Assembly: GCF_017873955.1 (NCBI RefSeq)
Contig: NZ_JAGGKS010000001.1
Span: forward strand, 1-64,000
Length of the DNA: 64,000 bases
Reading direction: 5' to 3'
DNA from: Sedimentibacter acidaminivorans
GTDB lineage: Bacteria; Bacillota; Clostridia; Tissierellales; Sedimentibacteraceae
The notes under the pieces were generated by a model. The model saw only the letters and a list, made by a program, of their open reading frames with translations, ran no database searches and was not told the DNA's origin. Position numbers and translations under genes: made by a program. Below are positions 7,966 through 17,459 of this stretch, piece by piece. The stretch's first letter is position 1. Every line of letters starts with the position of its first letter.

Positions 7966-9363
7966 ATGAGTATATCCATTCCAGGACTAACAACAGTACA
8001 AATTCCAGAAACAATTACGGTTCATTTAGGGGCACCTGATGAACCAGCACAAAATGTGACAGTATCCTTTATAGATTATATTAAAAACGTTGCTTCTAGT
8101 GAACTATACCCAACATGGCCCGAAAGTGCTCTAAGAGCTAATATATATGCTATAGTTTCAATTACTTTAAATAGAGTTTTTACTGAATGGTACAGAAGCA
8201 GGGGATATGATTTCGATATAACTAATTCAACACAATTTGATCAATATTTTGTCAAAGATAGAGGTATTTTTGATAATATCAGCGATATAGTTGATGAAGT
8301 TTTTAATGACTATGTAGTAAAACAAGGGCAACTACAGCCTTTCTATACACAGTACTGTGATGGTAGAATATCGCAATGTGATGGTATGTACCAGTGGGGA
8401 ACTGTAAATTTAGCTAAAGAAGGCTATGTTCCTTATGAAATCCTTCAATACTATTATGGTGAAGATATTAACATTGTTCAAAATGCACCAATCGGAGGCG
8501 TTATAGAGACATATCCAGGCAGTCCACTAAAATTAGGTGATATGGGACCTTATGTTTTATTAGCACAAGTAATGCTAAACACTATATCCATTAACTATCC
8601 TGCAATTCCTAAGATTTATCCCGTTGATGGAAATTTTAATTCCACTACAGAGTCTGCAGTAAGGGAATTTCAAACAATATTTGGCATAAACCCTACAGGA
8701 ATTATAGATAAAGGAACTTGGTATAAAATAAGAAATATTTATACTTCTGTAAGAAAACTCGCTGAATTGACATCTCAAGGTATATTAATAAGTGAAATTC
8801 CTAAAGAATTACCTACTGATTTAAGTACCGTAGTCCCTAGAGTACAGTTAGTACAATATTTTTTAAATGTTTTGTCTGCATTTTATAGTACAATTCAACC
8901 AGTAGATATAGATGGAATATTAGGACCACAAACAAGACAATCAATAATAGCATTTCAAAAAGCTGTAGATATACCAGTAACTGGATTAATAGATAACCAA
9001 ACATGGACTTCTATGTATAATAGTGTAGTAGGAATTTTAAATACCCTACCACCGTCTGCAATTGCATTGCCAAGCTTATTATATCAAAACATATTATACA
9101 AATTAGGATCTGAAGGTCCAGGTGTTTATATAATACAACAATACTTATCATATATTTCAACGTTTTTGACAGATATACCAGAAGTTACACCAGATGGAGA
9201 ATTTGGTCCTAATACACAAGCAGCTGTTATTGCATTTCAAAATAGATTTGGGCTCACACCAGATGGTATAGTAGGTCAAACCACATGGGATAAAATAGTT
9301 GAAGTTTATCGAGATTTAAGATTTGGTGAAAGAACAATAATTACACAAAGTAAGGCAAGATAA
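7966..9363 (+). CDS. SpoIID-like domain protein with three peptidoglycan-binding domains (first copy)
   Basis: A 465-residue protein with no signal peptide. Residues about 1-170 resemble the SpoIID/LytB lytic transglycosylase domain: FIDYIKNVASSELYPTWPESA corresponds to the SpoIID segment with the catalytic glutamate, followed by YDFDITNSTQFDQYF and a WG..LA..GY..EILQYYYG tail. Three PG_binding_1 domains follow at about 185-255, 288-352 and 376-450, each ending with FQ..FG..PTGI.D..TW. SpoIID processes septal peptidoglycan during engulfment. Without an export signal this protein is more likely made in the mother cell for the spore cortex or coat; that is inference. The next gene is a close paralog. 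Confidence 0.8.
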   Translation: MSISIPGLTTVQIPETITVHLGAPDEPAQNVTVSFIDYIKNVASSELYPTWPESALRANIYAIVSITLNRVFTEWYRSRGYDFDITNSTQFDQYFVKDRGIFDNISDIVDEVFNDYVVKQGQLQPFYTQYCDGRISQCDGMYQWGTVNLAKEGYVPYEILQYYYGEDINIVQNAPIGGVIETYPGSPLKLGDMGPYVLLAQVMLNTISINYPAIPKIYPVDGNFNSTTESAVREFQTIFGINPTGIIDKGTWYKIRNIYTSVRKLAELTSQGILISEIPKELPTDLSTVVPRVQLVQYFLNVLSAFYSTIQPVDIDGILGPQTRQSIIAFQKAVDIPVTGLIDNQTWTSMYNSVVGILNTLPPSAIALPSLLYQNILYKLGSEGPGVYIIQQYLSYISTFLTDIPEVTPDGEFGPNTQAAVIAFQNRFGLTPDGIVGQTTWDKIVEVYRDLRFGERTIITQSKAR

Positions 9364-9380
9364 AACAAGGAGGAGTTAAA

Positions 9381-10808
9381 ATGTCAGTACGCATACCTGG
9401 TGTTACATATGCAAACATCGTTGACAAAATAGTGGTTCACCTTGGAAAGCCTGACGAGCCAGCAGAAAATGTAACCATTAATTTTATAGATTATATAAAA
9501 AATGTTGCCTCCAGTGAACTCTATCCTACTTGGCCTGAAGAAGCGCTAAGAGCTAATATATATGCCATTGTGTCAATTACATTAAATAGATTATTCACTC
9601 AGTGGTACAGAGCTCAAGGGTACAATTTTGATATAACTAATTCAACTCAATTTGATCAAGCTTTTGTAAAGGACAGAGGAACATTTGAAAATGTAGATGA
9701 AATAGTAAATGAAATATTCGATGAGTATATACGAAGAGAGGGCAATATCGAACCACTTTTTGCTCAATACTGCGATGGACGTATATCGCAATGTGATGGA
9801 ATGTATCAGTGGGGTAGCGTTGATTTGGCCAACCAAGGCTACACTCCACTGGAAATCTTGCAATACTATTATGGAAACAATATTGAAATTGTAACAGCTG
9901 TACCACTGGATACAATCGATGGAAGTTTTAGGGGGTCGCCTATTAGTAAGGGTGATTCCGGAGTCGATGTTTTAGTATTACAATACAGGCTAAATAGAAT
10001 TTCAAACAATTTCCCTGCAATTCCCAAAATACCTGCTATGACAGGATATTATGGAGATTTTACTGAGGCAGCCGTTACACAATTTCAAACAATATTTAAA
10101 CTAAACCCTACAGGTATTGTTAACAGGGGAACCTGGTATGAAATACGACATATATTTAATGCTGTTACAAAGATATCTGAATTAGCTTCAAAAGGTCTCT
10201 CACAAGAAAATATATCCAGACAGTTTTCTGGAATTACAATTGAAGGAGAAGCCACTCCACGAGTAGAACTCCTTCAATATTTTATCAATATTTTGTCAGC
10301 TTTTTATGCATCTATTCCTTCTGTTGTGCTTGACGGTTACTTCGGTCCCGAAACAAGAACTGCAATATTAGAATTTCAAAAAACTATGAATTTACCAATG
10401 ACAGGGTTAGTGGATAAAACGACATGGGATGTTCTATTTCGTAGTATTTTAGGTATTGTTACAACAATTCCACCGTCATCATTATCTGTACCTCTTGAAT
10501 TGTTAGATATAGCTGATTATCCAGGAATAGACTATGAACGAGGAATGGGAACTGAATATCCTGGAGTATTTGTAATACAAGAATTACTAGCTTATATATC
10601 TTCGAATATACCTGACATAACTTATGTTCCATACAACCTTATTGATGGTGTATTTGGTCCAATTACTGAATCTGCTGTAATCACCTTCCAACAGTATTAT
10701 GGGCTTGAACCTACTGGAATTGTAGATGAAATAACATGGAATAAATTAGTAGAAGTATACCGTAACCTTAGATATGGTGAATCAATTGAATTGCAACTAG
10801 AATCATAA
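9381..10808 (+). CDS. SpoIID-like domain protein with three peptidoglycan-binding domains (second copy)
   Basis: A 475-residue paralog of the preceding protein, alike along its whole length (for example NVASSELYPTWPEEALRANI and YCDGRISQCDGMYQW occur in both with few changes). It has the same order of parts: SpoIID-like domain to about residue 170, then three PG_binding_1 domains near 190-260, 295-355 and 385-465. The Ser-Glu-Leu motif holding the presumed catalytic glutamate is kept. No signal peptide. A strong ribosome site (AAGGAGG) lies before the ATG, 17 bases after the previous stop, so the two are co-transcribed. The duplication looks old because the DNA has diverged widely in third positions. 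Confidence 0.8.
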   Translation: MSVRIPGVTYANIVDKIVVHLGKPDEPAENVTINFIDYIKNVASSELYPTWPEEALRANIYAIVSITLNRLFTQWYRAQGYNFDITNSTQFDQAFVKDRGTFENVDEIVNEIFDEYIRREGNIEPLFAQYCDGRISQCDGMYQWGSVDLANQGYTPLEILQYYYGNNIEIVTAVPLDTIDGSFRGSPISKGDSGVDVLVLQYRLNRISNNFPAIPKIPAMTGYYGDFTEAAVTQFQTIFKLNPTGIVNRGTWYEIRHIFNAVTKISELASKGLSQENISRQFSGITIEGEATPRVELLQYFINILSAFYASIPSVVLDGYFGPETRTAILEFQKTMNLPMTGLVDKTTWDVLFRSILGIVTTIPPSSLSVPLELLDIADYPGIDYERGMGTEYPGVFVIQELLAYISSNIPDITYVPYNLIDGVFGPITESAVITFQQYYGLEPTGIVDEITWNKLVEVYRNLRYGESIELQLES

Positions 10809-10853
10809 AATTAATATAATTAAATTAGATATTTAATATGATGGAGGTAAGTA

Positions 10854-11381
10854 ATGAGTGAAATAAATGATATTATAAATATTAACCCTGTTAAAGAAAT
10901 ACAAATGTATTTAAAAGAAATTTCAAAACATAATTCAAACATAAGTATAAAACACACAGATGGTATATTTGATTCGGAAACAAAAGAAGCAGTGACTATA
11001 TTTCAAAGAATATATGGGCTTCCACCAAATGGAACGGTTGACCTAGCTACATGGAGTAAATTATTATATGAATATAACAAAATAACAAGCACAGACAATA
11101 TTCCTAACAAACTGGATTGTTTCCCAGATAATGTTACAGAAATTAAACTAGGTGATAAAAAATCTATAGTATATATAATACAAATATTAATTAATGACTT
11201 AAGTAAAAAATATAATAATATCAATAATATTGATATCACAGGAGTTTATGATGAAGCAACAGAAGCAGCTGTTAAACAATTTCAATCTATAAACAAATTA
11301 CCCATTACAGGTATTGTAGATATAAAAACTTGGAATTCCTTAACCTGTATAAACAATGTATGCAGAATGCAAGATAAATAA
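10854..11381 (+). CDS. Small protein with two peptidoglycan-binding domains
   Basis: A 175-residue protein made almost only of two PG_binding_1 domains, at about residues 12-72 (DGIFDSETKEAVTIFQRIYG, LPPNGTVDLATW) and 104-166 (GVYDEATEAAVKQFQSINK, LPITGIVDIKTW). No catalytic domain and no signal peptide are visible, so it probably binds peptidoglycan or acts as a scaffold beside the two larger SpoIID-like proteins. TGGAGG lies before the ATG, 45 bases after the previous stop. A strong terminator follows, so this is the last gene of the group. Confidence 0.8.
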   Translation: MSEINDIININPVKEIQMYLKEISKHNSNISIKHTDGIFDSETKEAVTIFQRIYGLPPNGTVDLATWSKLLYEYNKITSTDNIPNKLDCFPDNVTEIKLGDKKSIVYIIQILINDLSKKYNNINNIDITGVYDEATEAAVKQFQSINKLPITGIVDIKTWNSLTCINNVCRMQDK

Positions 11382-11410
11382 ATAATTGTTATTTTATAAT
11401 ATAACTTGAT

Positions 11411-11451
11411 AGTTTTTCAGTAATGCAGTAATTACTGAAAAACTTTTTATT
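11411..11451 (+). terminator. Terminator of the peptidoglycan-binding gene group
   Basis: AGTTTTTCAGTAAT (11411-11424) pairs with ATTACTGAAAAACT (11431-11444), a 14-base stem, followed by TTTTTATTTG. Confidence 0.85.
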
Positions 11452-11511
11452 TGCTACAATAATTAAAGTATTAAGACTAGAAATAAATTTTAAGTATTTT
11501 CCTTTAACCTA

Positions 11512-11539
11512 TTGACAAATTATAGCCATTTGTTACAAT
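11512..11539 (+). promoter_or_regulatory. htpG promoter
   Basis: TTGACA (11512-11517), 16 bases, TACAAT (11534-11539). The CIRCE operator begins five bases after the -10 box, so it covers the expected transcription start. Confidence 0.7.
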
Positions 11540-11543
11540 ATAA

Positions 11544-11570
11544 TTAGCACTCATTAGTCAAGAGTGCTAA
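11544..11570 (+). promoter_or_regulatory. CIRCE operator (HrcA-binding site) upstream of htpG
   Basis: TTAGCACTC (11544-11552), nine bases, GAGTGCTAA (11562-11570): a perfect match to the CIRCE inverted repeat bound by the heat-shock repressor HrcA. It sits between the -10 box and the ribosome site of htpG, so repression by HrcA is expected. Confidence 0.95.
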
Positions 11571-11622
11571 CAAATTCAATTAAAAATAAAAATATTATAA
11601 AAGATAAGAAAGGAATGATAAA

Positions 11623-13521
11623 ATGGCAAAAAAACAATTTAAGGCTGAGTCAAAAAGGCTTCTTGATTTAATGATTAACTCAATCTACACTCATAAAGAA
11701 ATATTTATAAGAGAACTTATTTCAAATGCAAGCGATGCTATAGACAAAAGCTATTATAAATCTCTTACAGATACCAATATTAACTTTAATAAAGATGATT
11801 TTTTTATTCGAATTTCTGCTGATAAAGAAGATCGAACTCTCACTATATCCGATACTGGTATAGGAATGACTAAAGAAGAATTAGAATCTAATTTAGGAAC
11901 TATAGCTAAAAGTGGTTCTTTTGATTTTAAGGAAAAAAATGAAACAAAAGATGGTATTGATATTATAGGTCAATTTGGTGTTGGGTTTTATTCTGCATTT
12001 ATGGTTTCAGATTTAGTAATAGTTACAAGTAAAGCGCTTGGGTCTGACACAGCATACAAATGGCAATCAAGTGGTGCTGATGGATACAGCATAGAGCCTT
12101 GTGAAAAAGAAACAACTGGTACACAAATTACTCTTAAAATAAAACCTAATACTGATGATAATAACTATGATGAGTATTTAGATGAATATAATTTAAAATC
12201 ATTAGTGAAAAAATATTCTGATTTTATTAAATATCCAATTAAAATGAATGTTGTAAAAAAGAAACTAAAAGAAGATTCTGAAAAAGAAAAAGAAGATTCA
12301 GAAAAAGAATATGAAGAATATATTGAAGATGAAACATTAAATAGTATGGTTCCTATTTGGCGCAGAAATAAAAGCGAATTAAAACCTGAAGATTATGATA
12401 ATTTTTATATGGATAAACATTTTGGTTATGAAAAGCCTTTAAAATATATTCATGCAAGCATTGAAGGTATAACAAGCTATAATGCAATAATGTACATACC
12501 TGCAAAAGCTCAATACGATTTCTATACTAAGGAATTTGAAAAAGGCCTAGAATTATATTCAAACGGTGTAATGATAATGAATAAATGTAGTGATCTTTTA
12601 CCTGATTATTTTAGTTTTGTTCAAGGTTTAGTTGATTCAGCTGATTTATCTTTAAATATATCTAGGGAATTGTTACAACACGATAGGCAGCTTCAATTTA
12701 TTGCAAAGAAAATTAAAGAAAAAATCAAAAGCGAACTTTTATCAATGCAAAGAGATGAAAGAGAAAAATATAATGAATTCTTTAATAATTTTGGTAGAAC
12801 TCTAAAATATGGTATATATCAAGGTTGGGGAGCAAACAAAGAAATACTTCAAGATTTACTCATGTTCTATTCTTCTAGCGAAAAAAATCTTGTTACTCTA
12901 GATGAATATATTTCTCGCATGAAGGAAGATCAAAAATATATCTATTATGCAACAGGCGATACTAATGATAAAATTTCTAAGCTTCCTCAAACTGAAGTTG
13001 TCCTCGATAAAGGATATGAAATACTATATTTCACTGATGAAATAGATGAATTTGCTATAAAGATGCTTATGAATTATAAGGAAAAAGAGTTTAAGTCTGT
13101 TTCTAGTTCTGATTTAGGCATAGAGCCTGATGAAAAAGAAAGTGAAGAAGAAAAAGAAGATAACAAAGATATTTTCAATTATATGAAAGATTCATTAAAA
13201 GGTAAAGTTAAAGAAGTTAGGGCATCAAAGAGACTGAAAAATCATCCAGTATGTCTTGCAAGCGAAGGTGAATTATCTATAGAAATGGAAAAGGTACTGA
13301 GTGCAATGCCTGATAACAAGGGTGATATTCATGCAGCTAAAATACTTGAAATAAATACTAGCCACGAAGTTTTTGATAAACTCAAAAATTCATTTAATGG
13401 TGATAAGGAAAAATTAAAGAAACTTACTAATGTTTTATATAATCAAGCATTGCTTATTGAAGGTTTGACAATCGAAGACCCTGTTCAATATGCAAATGAT
13501 ATATGTGAATTATTGCAATAG
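11623..13521 (+). CDS. htpG: HtpG, bacterial Hsp90 chaperone
   Basis: A 632-residue Hsp90 homolog of usual bacterial length. The N-terminal GHKL ATPase domain shows [24 protein letters not shown] and [13 protein letters not shown]. The middle domain has [12 protein letters not shown] and the catalytic-loop region [13 protein letters not shown]. The C-terminal dimerization domain follows about residue 500. An acidic Lys/Glu-rich segment at about 213-240 corresponds to the charged linker position. It is a cytoplasmic ATP-dependent chaperone. Expression is under a CIRCE element, so HrcA control is likely. A terminator follows at 13577. Confidence 0.97.
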   Translation: MAKKQFKAESKRLLDLMINSIYTHKEIFIRELISNASDAIDKSYYKSLTDTNINFNKDDFFIRISADKEDRTLTISDTGIGMTKEELESNLGTIAKSGSFDFKEKNETKDGIDIIGQFGVGFYSAFMVSDLVIVTSKALGSDTAYKWQSSGADGYSIEPCEKETTGTQITLKIKPNTDDNNYDEYLDEYNLKSLVKKYSDFIKYPIKMNVVKKKLKEDSEKEKEDSEKEYEEYIEDETLNSMVPIWRRNKSELKPEDYDNFYMDKHFGYEKPLKYIHASIEGITSYNAIMYIPAKAQYDFYTKEFEKGLELYSNGVMIMNKCSDLLPDYFSFVQGLVDSADLSLNISRELLQHDRQLQFIAKKIKEKIKSELLSMQRDEREKYNEFFNNFGRTLKYGIYQGWGANKEILQDLLMFYSSSEKNLVTLDEYISRMKEDQKYIYYATGDTNDKISKLPQTEVVLDKGYEILYFTDEIDEFAIKMLMNYKEKEFKSVSSSDLGIEPDEKESEEEKEDNKDIFNYMKDSLKGKVKEVRASKRLKNHPVCLASEGELSIEMEKVLSAMPDNKGDIHAAKILEINTSHEVFDKLKNSFNGDKEKLKKLTNVLYNQALLIEGLTIEDPVQYANDICELLQ

Positions 13522-13576
13522 GAATAACAACTTGAAAGCAACAAAAGAATATAAAAACAATTGTTATAACAATTTT

Positions 13577-13601
13577 GGAACGGGTAAACCGTTCCTTTTT
13601 T
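13577..13601 (+). terminator. htpG terminator
   Basis: GGAACGG (13577-13583) pairs with CCGTTCC (13589-13595) around GTAAA and is followed by six T residues. Confidence 0.9.
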
Positions 13602-13639
13602 ATGAAATTATTTATTGTTATAAATTTTTCTTTTATCTA

Positions 13640-13668
13640 TTGAATATAATTGGTAATATTGGTATACT
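13640..13668 (+). promoter_or_regulatory. uppP promoter
   Basis: TTGAAT (13640-13645), 17 bases, TATACT (13663-13668). Transcription would start near 13675, which rules out an upstream in-frame ATG at 13650 as the uppP start. Confidence 0.7.
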
Positions 13669-13697
13669 TGAAAATATTATATATGGAGGTAATTATT

Positions 13698-14510
13698 TTG
13701 ATAGAAATTTTAAAAGCGGTATTACTAGGTATTGTCCAAGGTATTACTGAATGGCTACCTGTCAGTAGTACTGGCCATATGATTTTAGTTGATGAATTTA
13801 TTAAATTAAATTTTTCTGATTTATATGTGAACACATTTTTAGTTGTAATTCAGTTTGGTTCAATACTTGCTGTTGTTAGTTTATTCTTTCATAAACTAAA
13901 TCCATTTTCAAATAAAAAATCATTGAAAGAGAAAAAGGATACTATATCACTTTGGATAAAAGTTATTATAGCTATTATACCATCTGGTGTCATTGGAGTA
14001 TTGTTTGATGATAAAATTGACGAATTGTTCTACAACCCTGTAACTGTTGCTTTAGCGCTAATTGTGTATGGTGTTATCATGATTTATATTGAAAGCGGAA
14101 ACAGAACGTCAAAAGTAAAAGATTTTTCTGGACTTTCTTATAAATTAGCCTTTGCTATTGGTGTGTTTCAGTGTTTAGCTTTGATACCAGGAACCTCTCG
14201 TTCAGGTTCAACTATTATAGGAGCAGTATTACTTGGAACATCCCGTTTTGTTGCTACAGAATTTTCTTTTTTCATGGCTGTACCTACAATGCTTGGAGCT
14301 AGTGCTCTAAAGCTTATGAAAGCTGGTTTTGCATTTTCTAGTTATGAGTGGATTGTACTTGGAATAGGTTCACTAGTCGCTTATATTGTTTCTATATTAG
14401 CTATCAAATTTCTCATGGATTATATTAGAAAGCATGACTTCAAGGCATTTGGTTATTATAGAATAATCTTAGGTTTCATAGTTCTAGCCTACTTCTACAT
14501 ATTAATGTAA
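13698..14510 (+). CDS. uppP: Undecaprenyl-diphosphatase UppP/BacA
   Basis: A polytopic membrane protein of 270 residues with both BacA signatures: [20 protein letters not shown] near the N-terminus and [10 protein letters not shown] near residue 165. It dephosphorylates undecaprenyl diphosphate to recycle the lipid carrier for peptidoglycan and other wall polymers, and its overexpression gives bacitracin resistance in other species. Start choice: the promoter lies inside the longest open frame, and GGAGG (13685-13689) is eight bases before a TTG at 13698, giving [11 protein letters not shown], the usual family N-terminus. A single-gene unit between two terminators. Confidence 0.95.
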   Translation: MIEILKAVLLGIVQGITEWLPVSSTGHMILVDEFIKLNFSDLYVNTFLVVIQFGSILAVVSLFFHKLNPFSNKKSLKEKKDTISLWIKVIIAIIPSGVIGVLFDDKIDELFYNPVTVALALIVYGVIMIYIESGNRTSKVKDFSGLSYKLAFAIGVFQCLALIPGTSRSGSTIIGAVLLGTSRFVATEFSFFMAVPTMLGASALKLMKAGFAFSSYEWIVLGIGSLVAYIVSILAIKFLMDYIRKHDFKAFGYYRIILGFIVLAYFYILM

Positions 14511-14541
14511 AATGGTGCGCATGAATGCGCACCATTTTTTA
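14511..14541. terminator. Bidirectional terminator between uppP and the carboxypeptidase gene
   Basis: AATGGTGCGCA (14511-14521) pairs with TGCGCACCATT (14526-14536) and is flanked by A-rich and T-rich runs. It directly follows the uppP stop and ends the convergent gene as well. Confidence 0.85.
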
Positions 14542-15621
14542 TTGTTCAAATTGTTCAAATTGTTCAAAATATTCCTCTAGTGTCAATTGACTTTTATATA
14601 TTTCTTCAGCTAATGATGGTCCCACATATCTTAAATGCCATGGCTCGTATTGATATCCTGTTATTTCTTCTTTTCCTTTAGGATATCTTACAATAAACCC
14701 AAATTTGTGAGCATTTTCTGCTATCCATTTACCTTCCTCTTTATCACCAAATGTAGTATCTAATTGATAATTCATAGTTGGGCAAGTTATATCCATTGCA
14801 AGCCCAGTTTGATGTTCACTTTGACCTGGTCTTGCACTAAATTTATCTGCAGCCTCCTGTCCATGATTTGATACATAGGATGAATATAATGATACTTGTG
14901 TATTATATGACCTGTATCCAGAACGAGCATATAAGTCAAAAGATTGTTCTTCCTTTGCTGCAGCGAATAATTCTTTCAAGGCATCATATGCAACTTTCCT
15001 AAGTTGATTAACTTCAGGATTTTGCAAACTTTTAGGAATGTCATCTAGAGGAACTAAGTCGTCTGGGATATATGAACTTGGTATATTTCTTGATTTATTT
15101 ACTACCATGTCATATGAATCAGGGTTAGTTACTACTTTATTTTCATCTATAGTACTTGCTAAGTCATTAAATATTTTTATTGTTATATCACTGTTGTATT
15201 CTTTATAATTTACAGTTACCGTAGCAGTATCTGCTGTCAATGCTTTATCAGATACAGTAATAGTGTTATTAACAATTTCTAATAAATCACTGTCTGTTGA
15301 AAACAAAATATTATTATTTAACTCTTCTTTTTTCCCGGACTTATTTATTGCCTCAACTTTAAAATTATTCAAATTAATTACTGCACCTGTATTTGTTGTG
15401 CAGATATTAGGTGATACTTTTATTTCTGATATTTCATTATTATTTGTACTTTGAGATTGTTCTTTTTGTTCATTTATATCATCTTGCGATGATTGAGAAC
15501 TATCTAAATCCTGTTTTGAATTTCCACTTATTGACTTTACCATTAATACTAATAATAATATAAATACTGATGTCACTATTAATAAAAATCTTTGTTTTTT
15601 TTGTTTTCTTTTTCTGCTCAT
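14539..15621 (-). CDS. D-alanyl-D-alanine carboxypeptidase, VanY/LD-carboxypeptidase family, membrane anchored
   Basis: About 360 residues: basic N-terminus (MSRKRKQKKQR), one membrane helix (about 12-30), a Ser/Gln-rich stretch, an Ig-like beta domain (about 75-165) and a C-terminal VanY domain (PF02557). The zinc-enzyme motifs SARPGQSEHQTGLAMDI and YEPWHLRYVG are present. It trims the terminal D-Ala of peptidoglycan stem peptides outside the cell. GGAG five bases before ATG 15621 sets the start; a longer in-frame version overlaps rimI but lacks a ribosome site. The last residues are FEQFEQFEQ, from a three-times repeated 9-base unit. Confidence 0.9.
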   Translation of the reverse strand: MSRKRKQKKQRFLLIVTSVFILLLVLMVKSISGNSKQDLDSSQSSQDDINEQKEQSQSTNNNEISEIKVSPNICTTNTGAVINLNNFKVEAINKSGKKEELNNNILFSTDSDLLEIVNNTITVSDKALTADTATVTVNYKEYNSDITIKIFNDLASTIDENKVVTNPDSYDMVVNKSRNIPSSYIPDDLVPLDDIPKSLQNPEVNQLRKVAYDALKELFAAAKEEQSFDLYARSGYRSYNTQVSLYSSYVSNHGQEAADKFSARPGQSEHQTGLAMDITCPTMNYQLDTTFGDKEEGKWIAENAHKFGFIVRYPKGKEEITGYQYEPWHLRYVGPSLAEEIYKSQLTLEEYFEQFEQFEQ

Positions 15622-15650
15622 GTTTTCTCCTGCTACTTTGTTAGTTTTTA

Positions 15651-16097
15651 TTATTGCTCTATTTTCTTCCACATGATTACTGCACTTTCAGTAGGTTTTT
15701 GATAATAATTAGGACGTTTTCCAGCTGACTCAAACCCAAATTTTTCATACAGATGTATTGCTTCTAAATTTGATTCCCTTGCCTCCAACGTTACATTATA
15801 TATTTCACTACATTTGCAAACTTCAATCATTTTACTTATAAGCATAGATGCAATTCCCTTTTTTCTATACTCGGGCAATACTGCAACATTAGTAATATGA
15901 CCCTCATCACAAATTTTCCACATTCCCATATAACCAACTAATTTACCATCAATTATAGCACATTGATAATATGCCATTTTATTTAACAATTCTTGTGCAA
16001 TTAATTCTTTTGACCAAGGTATGGAAAAACATATTTTTTCGATTTCAGCAACTTCATCTATGTCACTAAAACTTATTTCCCTAACCTCAACTTCCAT
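15651..16097 (-). CDS. rimI: Ribosomal protein S18-alanine N-acetyltransferase RimI
   Basis: A 148-residue GNAT protein with RimI features: FSIPWSKE near residue 26, ITNVAVLPEYRKKGIASML (acetyl-CoA loop) at about 68-86 and LEARESNLEAIHLYEKFGF. It acetylates the N-terminal alanine of ribosomal protein S18 in model species. The neighbours tsaB and tsaE upstream give the usual tsaE-tsaB-rimI order; tsaD, often next, is not here. A GGGGG ribosome site precedes the ATG. Confidence 0.92.
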   Translation of the reverse strand: MEVEVREISFSDIDEVAEIEKICFSIPWSKELIAQELLNKMAYYQCAIIDGKLVGYMGMWKICDEGHITNVAVLPEYRKKGIASMLISKMIEVCKCSEIYNVTLEARESNLEAIHLYEKFGFESAGKRPNYYQKPTESAVIMWKKIEQ

Positions 16098-16126
16098 ATA
16101 GTTCCCCCGCCTTTTTAAAATTTAAT

Positions 16127-16819
16127 TTATTTTATTTTATTTCTTTCTGCCTGTGATAATCTTAAATACTTAGGATAAAATTCAGATGAATCTATTGTTT
16201 CGCCATTCAAATACATATTATAACCTAAACAAGCCAGTGGTGATGCACTTAGTATATTAAATTGTTTTGGTGAAAAGGTATATTCAATTTTCAGTTTTTC
16301 TATAAATATACTTTTATAATTTTCAGAACCATCACCTGATAAAATTATAGGCTTTTTTAAGTCATTTAGAAATTCTATCAATTCATCAATAGTTGATGGA
16401 AATTGCTCTTTAACAGTAATTAAATTATTATTCACCCAAGTATATATACCTGAATACAATCTGCCTGATTTCGCATCCATAACTGGTACTATATATTTAT
16501 CTATAGAGTATATATTAGCTGCCAGTGATTTCATTGTTGGAACATTGGCTATTGGTACATTTATAGCATAGGCAATACTTTTCGCTATACTAGCTCCAAT
16601 TCTCAAACCAGTATAAGAACCTGGACCTTCTGATATTGCTATCAGTTCAATATCTTTTATATTTATCTCCATATCTTCTAAAAGCTTTTCTATTAAAGGC
16701 ATTAGCTTTTCTGAATGAGTTTTTTTATGACCTATTGAATACTCTCCTAAAACCATATCATTTTCAGATACAGCACAAGAGGCAATAATTGAAGCTGATT
16801 CAATTGCAAGTATTTTCAT
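16127..16819 (-). CDS. tsaB: tRNA threonylcarbamoyladenosine biosynthesis protein TsaB
   Basis: A 230-residue ASKHA-fold protein. MKILAIESA at the N-terminus, HSEKLMPLIEKLL and the signature SEGPGSYTGLRIG (about residues 66-78) identify TsaB. It forms a complex with TsaD and TsaE that makes the t6A modification at position 37 of ANN-decoding tRNAs. It lacks the metal-binding motifs of TsaD, as expected. Its start overlaps the end of tsaE by 20 bases, so translation is probably coupled. Confidence 0.95.
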   Translation of the reverse strand: MKILAIESASIIASCAVSENDMVLGEYSIGHKKTHSEKLMPLIEKLLEDMEINIKDIELIAISEGPGSYTGLRIGASIAKSIAYAINVPIANVPTMKSLAANIYSIDKYIVPVMDAKSGRLYSGIYTWVNNNLITVKEQFPSTIDELIEFLNDLKKPIILSGDGSENYKSIFIEKLKIEYTFSPKQFNILSASPLACLGYNMYLNGETIDSSEFYPKYLRLSQAERNKIK

Positions 16820-17273
16820 GTTTTTTTAGCTCCTCTAATATTTTTTCATAAGCATGACCTTGTCCTTTGATTGAAAATATTCTTGTATCTTCATCATTAG
16901 TTCTTTGTATATATATATTTATTCTATTAGCAGGTAGCATGTTACTAATTTTTTGTGACCACTCTATAATACATACTCCTTCTGAATAAATGTAATCTTC
17001 ATAACCTAAGTCATACATGTCATCTTCTGAATTTATTCTATATACATCCATATGATAAAAAGGTAAAATACCTTCATATTCTTTTATAATAGTGAAGGTA
17101 GGACTTGTTATATATTCTTTTATTTCAAACTCCTTCGCTATATATTGTGTCAATGTAGTTTTACCAGCACCTAAATCCCCATCTAAACACAACACAGTAC
17201 CTTTCACCAGATTTTTAGCGATTATTTTTCCAATTAATTTTGTATCTTCTAAATTGCATACTTTTATTTCCAT
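16800..17273 (-). CDS. tsaE: tRNA threonylcarbamoyladenosine biosynthesis ATPase TsaE
   Basis: A P-loop ATPase of about 157 residues. The Walker A GDLGAGKTTLTQYIA at about residue 35, the switch-like TSPTFTIIKEYEG and HMDVYRI are the TsaE signature. ATP hydrolysis by TsaE resets the TsaB-TsaD complex during t6A synthesis. A longer frame starts at GTG (17333) but has no clear ribosome site; AAAGGA lies just upstream of the internal ATG (MEIKVCNLED), which gives the usual family length. First gene of the tsaE-tsaB-rimI-carboxypeptidase run, with a promoter at 17402-17430. Confidence 0.93.
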   Translation of the reverse strand: MEIKVCNLEDTKLIGKIIAKNLVKGTVLCLDGDLGAGKTTLTQYIAKEFEIKEYITSPTFTIIKEYEGILPFYHMDVYRINSEDDMYDLGYEDYIYSEGVCIIEWSQKISNMLPANRINIYIQRTNDEDTRIFSIKGQGHAYEKILEELKKHENTCN

Positions 17274-17360
17274 ATATTTTCCTTTTGTTTGATTAATATA
17301 TTTGCTTATTGCAAATGCATATGAAATACTCACCCTACAAATATTGATTCCTTATAATAT

Positions 17361-17430
17361 TTGATTTTTTAAGGTACGCATTTTATGCATATTGTATGCT
17401 AATTATATCTTTTTAGACTTAAAAAATCAA
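17361..17430. repeat. 13-base inverted repeat in the tsaE-murC divergent region
   Basis: TTGATTTTTTAAG (17361-17373) is exactly inverted in CTTAAAAAATCAA (17418-17430), and flanking ATTCC/GGAAT bases extend the symmetry. The outer copy contains the tsaE -35 box. Inside it GGTACGCATTTTATGC (17373-17388) recurs as half of the lgt terminator at 39378. The divergent gap 17274-17613 otherwise holds only the two promoters. Confidence 0.5.
17402..17430 (-). promoter_or_regulatory. Promoter of the tsaE operon
   Basis: On the minus strand TTGATT (17430-17425), 17 bases, TATAAT (17407-17402). It is divergent from the murC promoter; the two -35 boxes are about 30 bases apart. Confidence 0.65.
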
Positions 17431-17459
17431 GGAATATTCACTAGAGTCGATAAAATTAA

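Noticed and set aside
13490-13750. Plus-strand frame overlapping the htpG end and uppP start
   Set aside because: It spans the htpG terminator and the uppP promoter and has no family resemblance.
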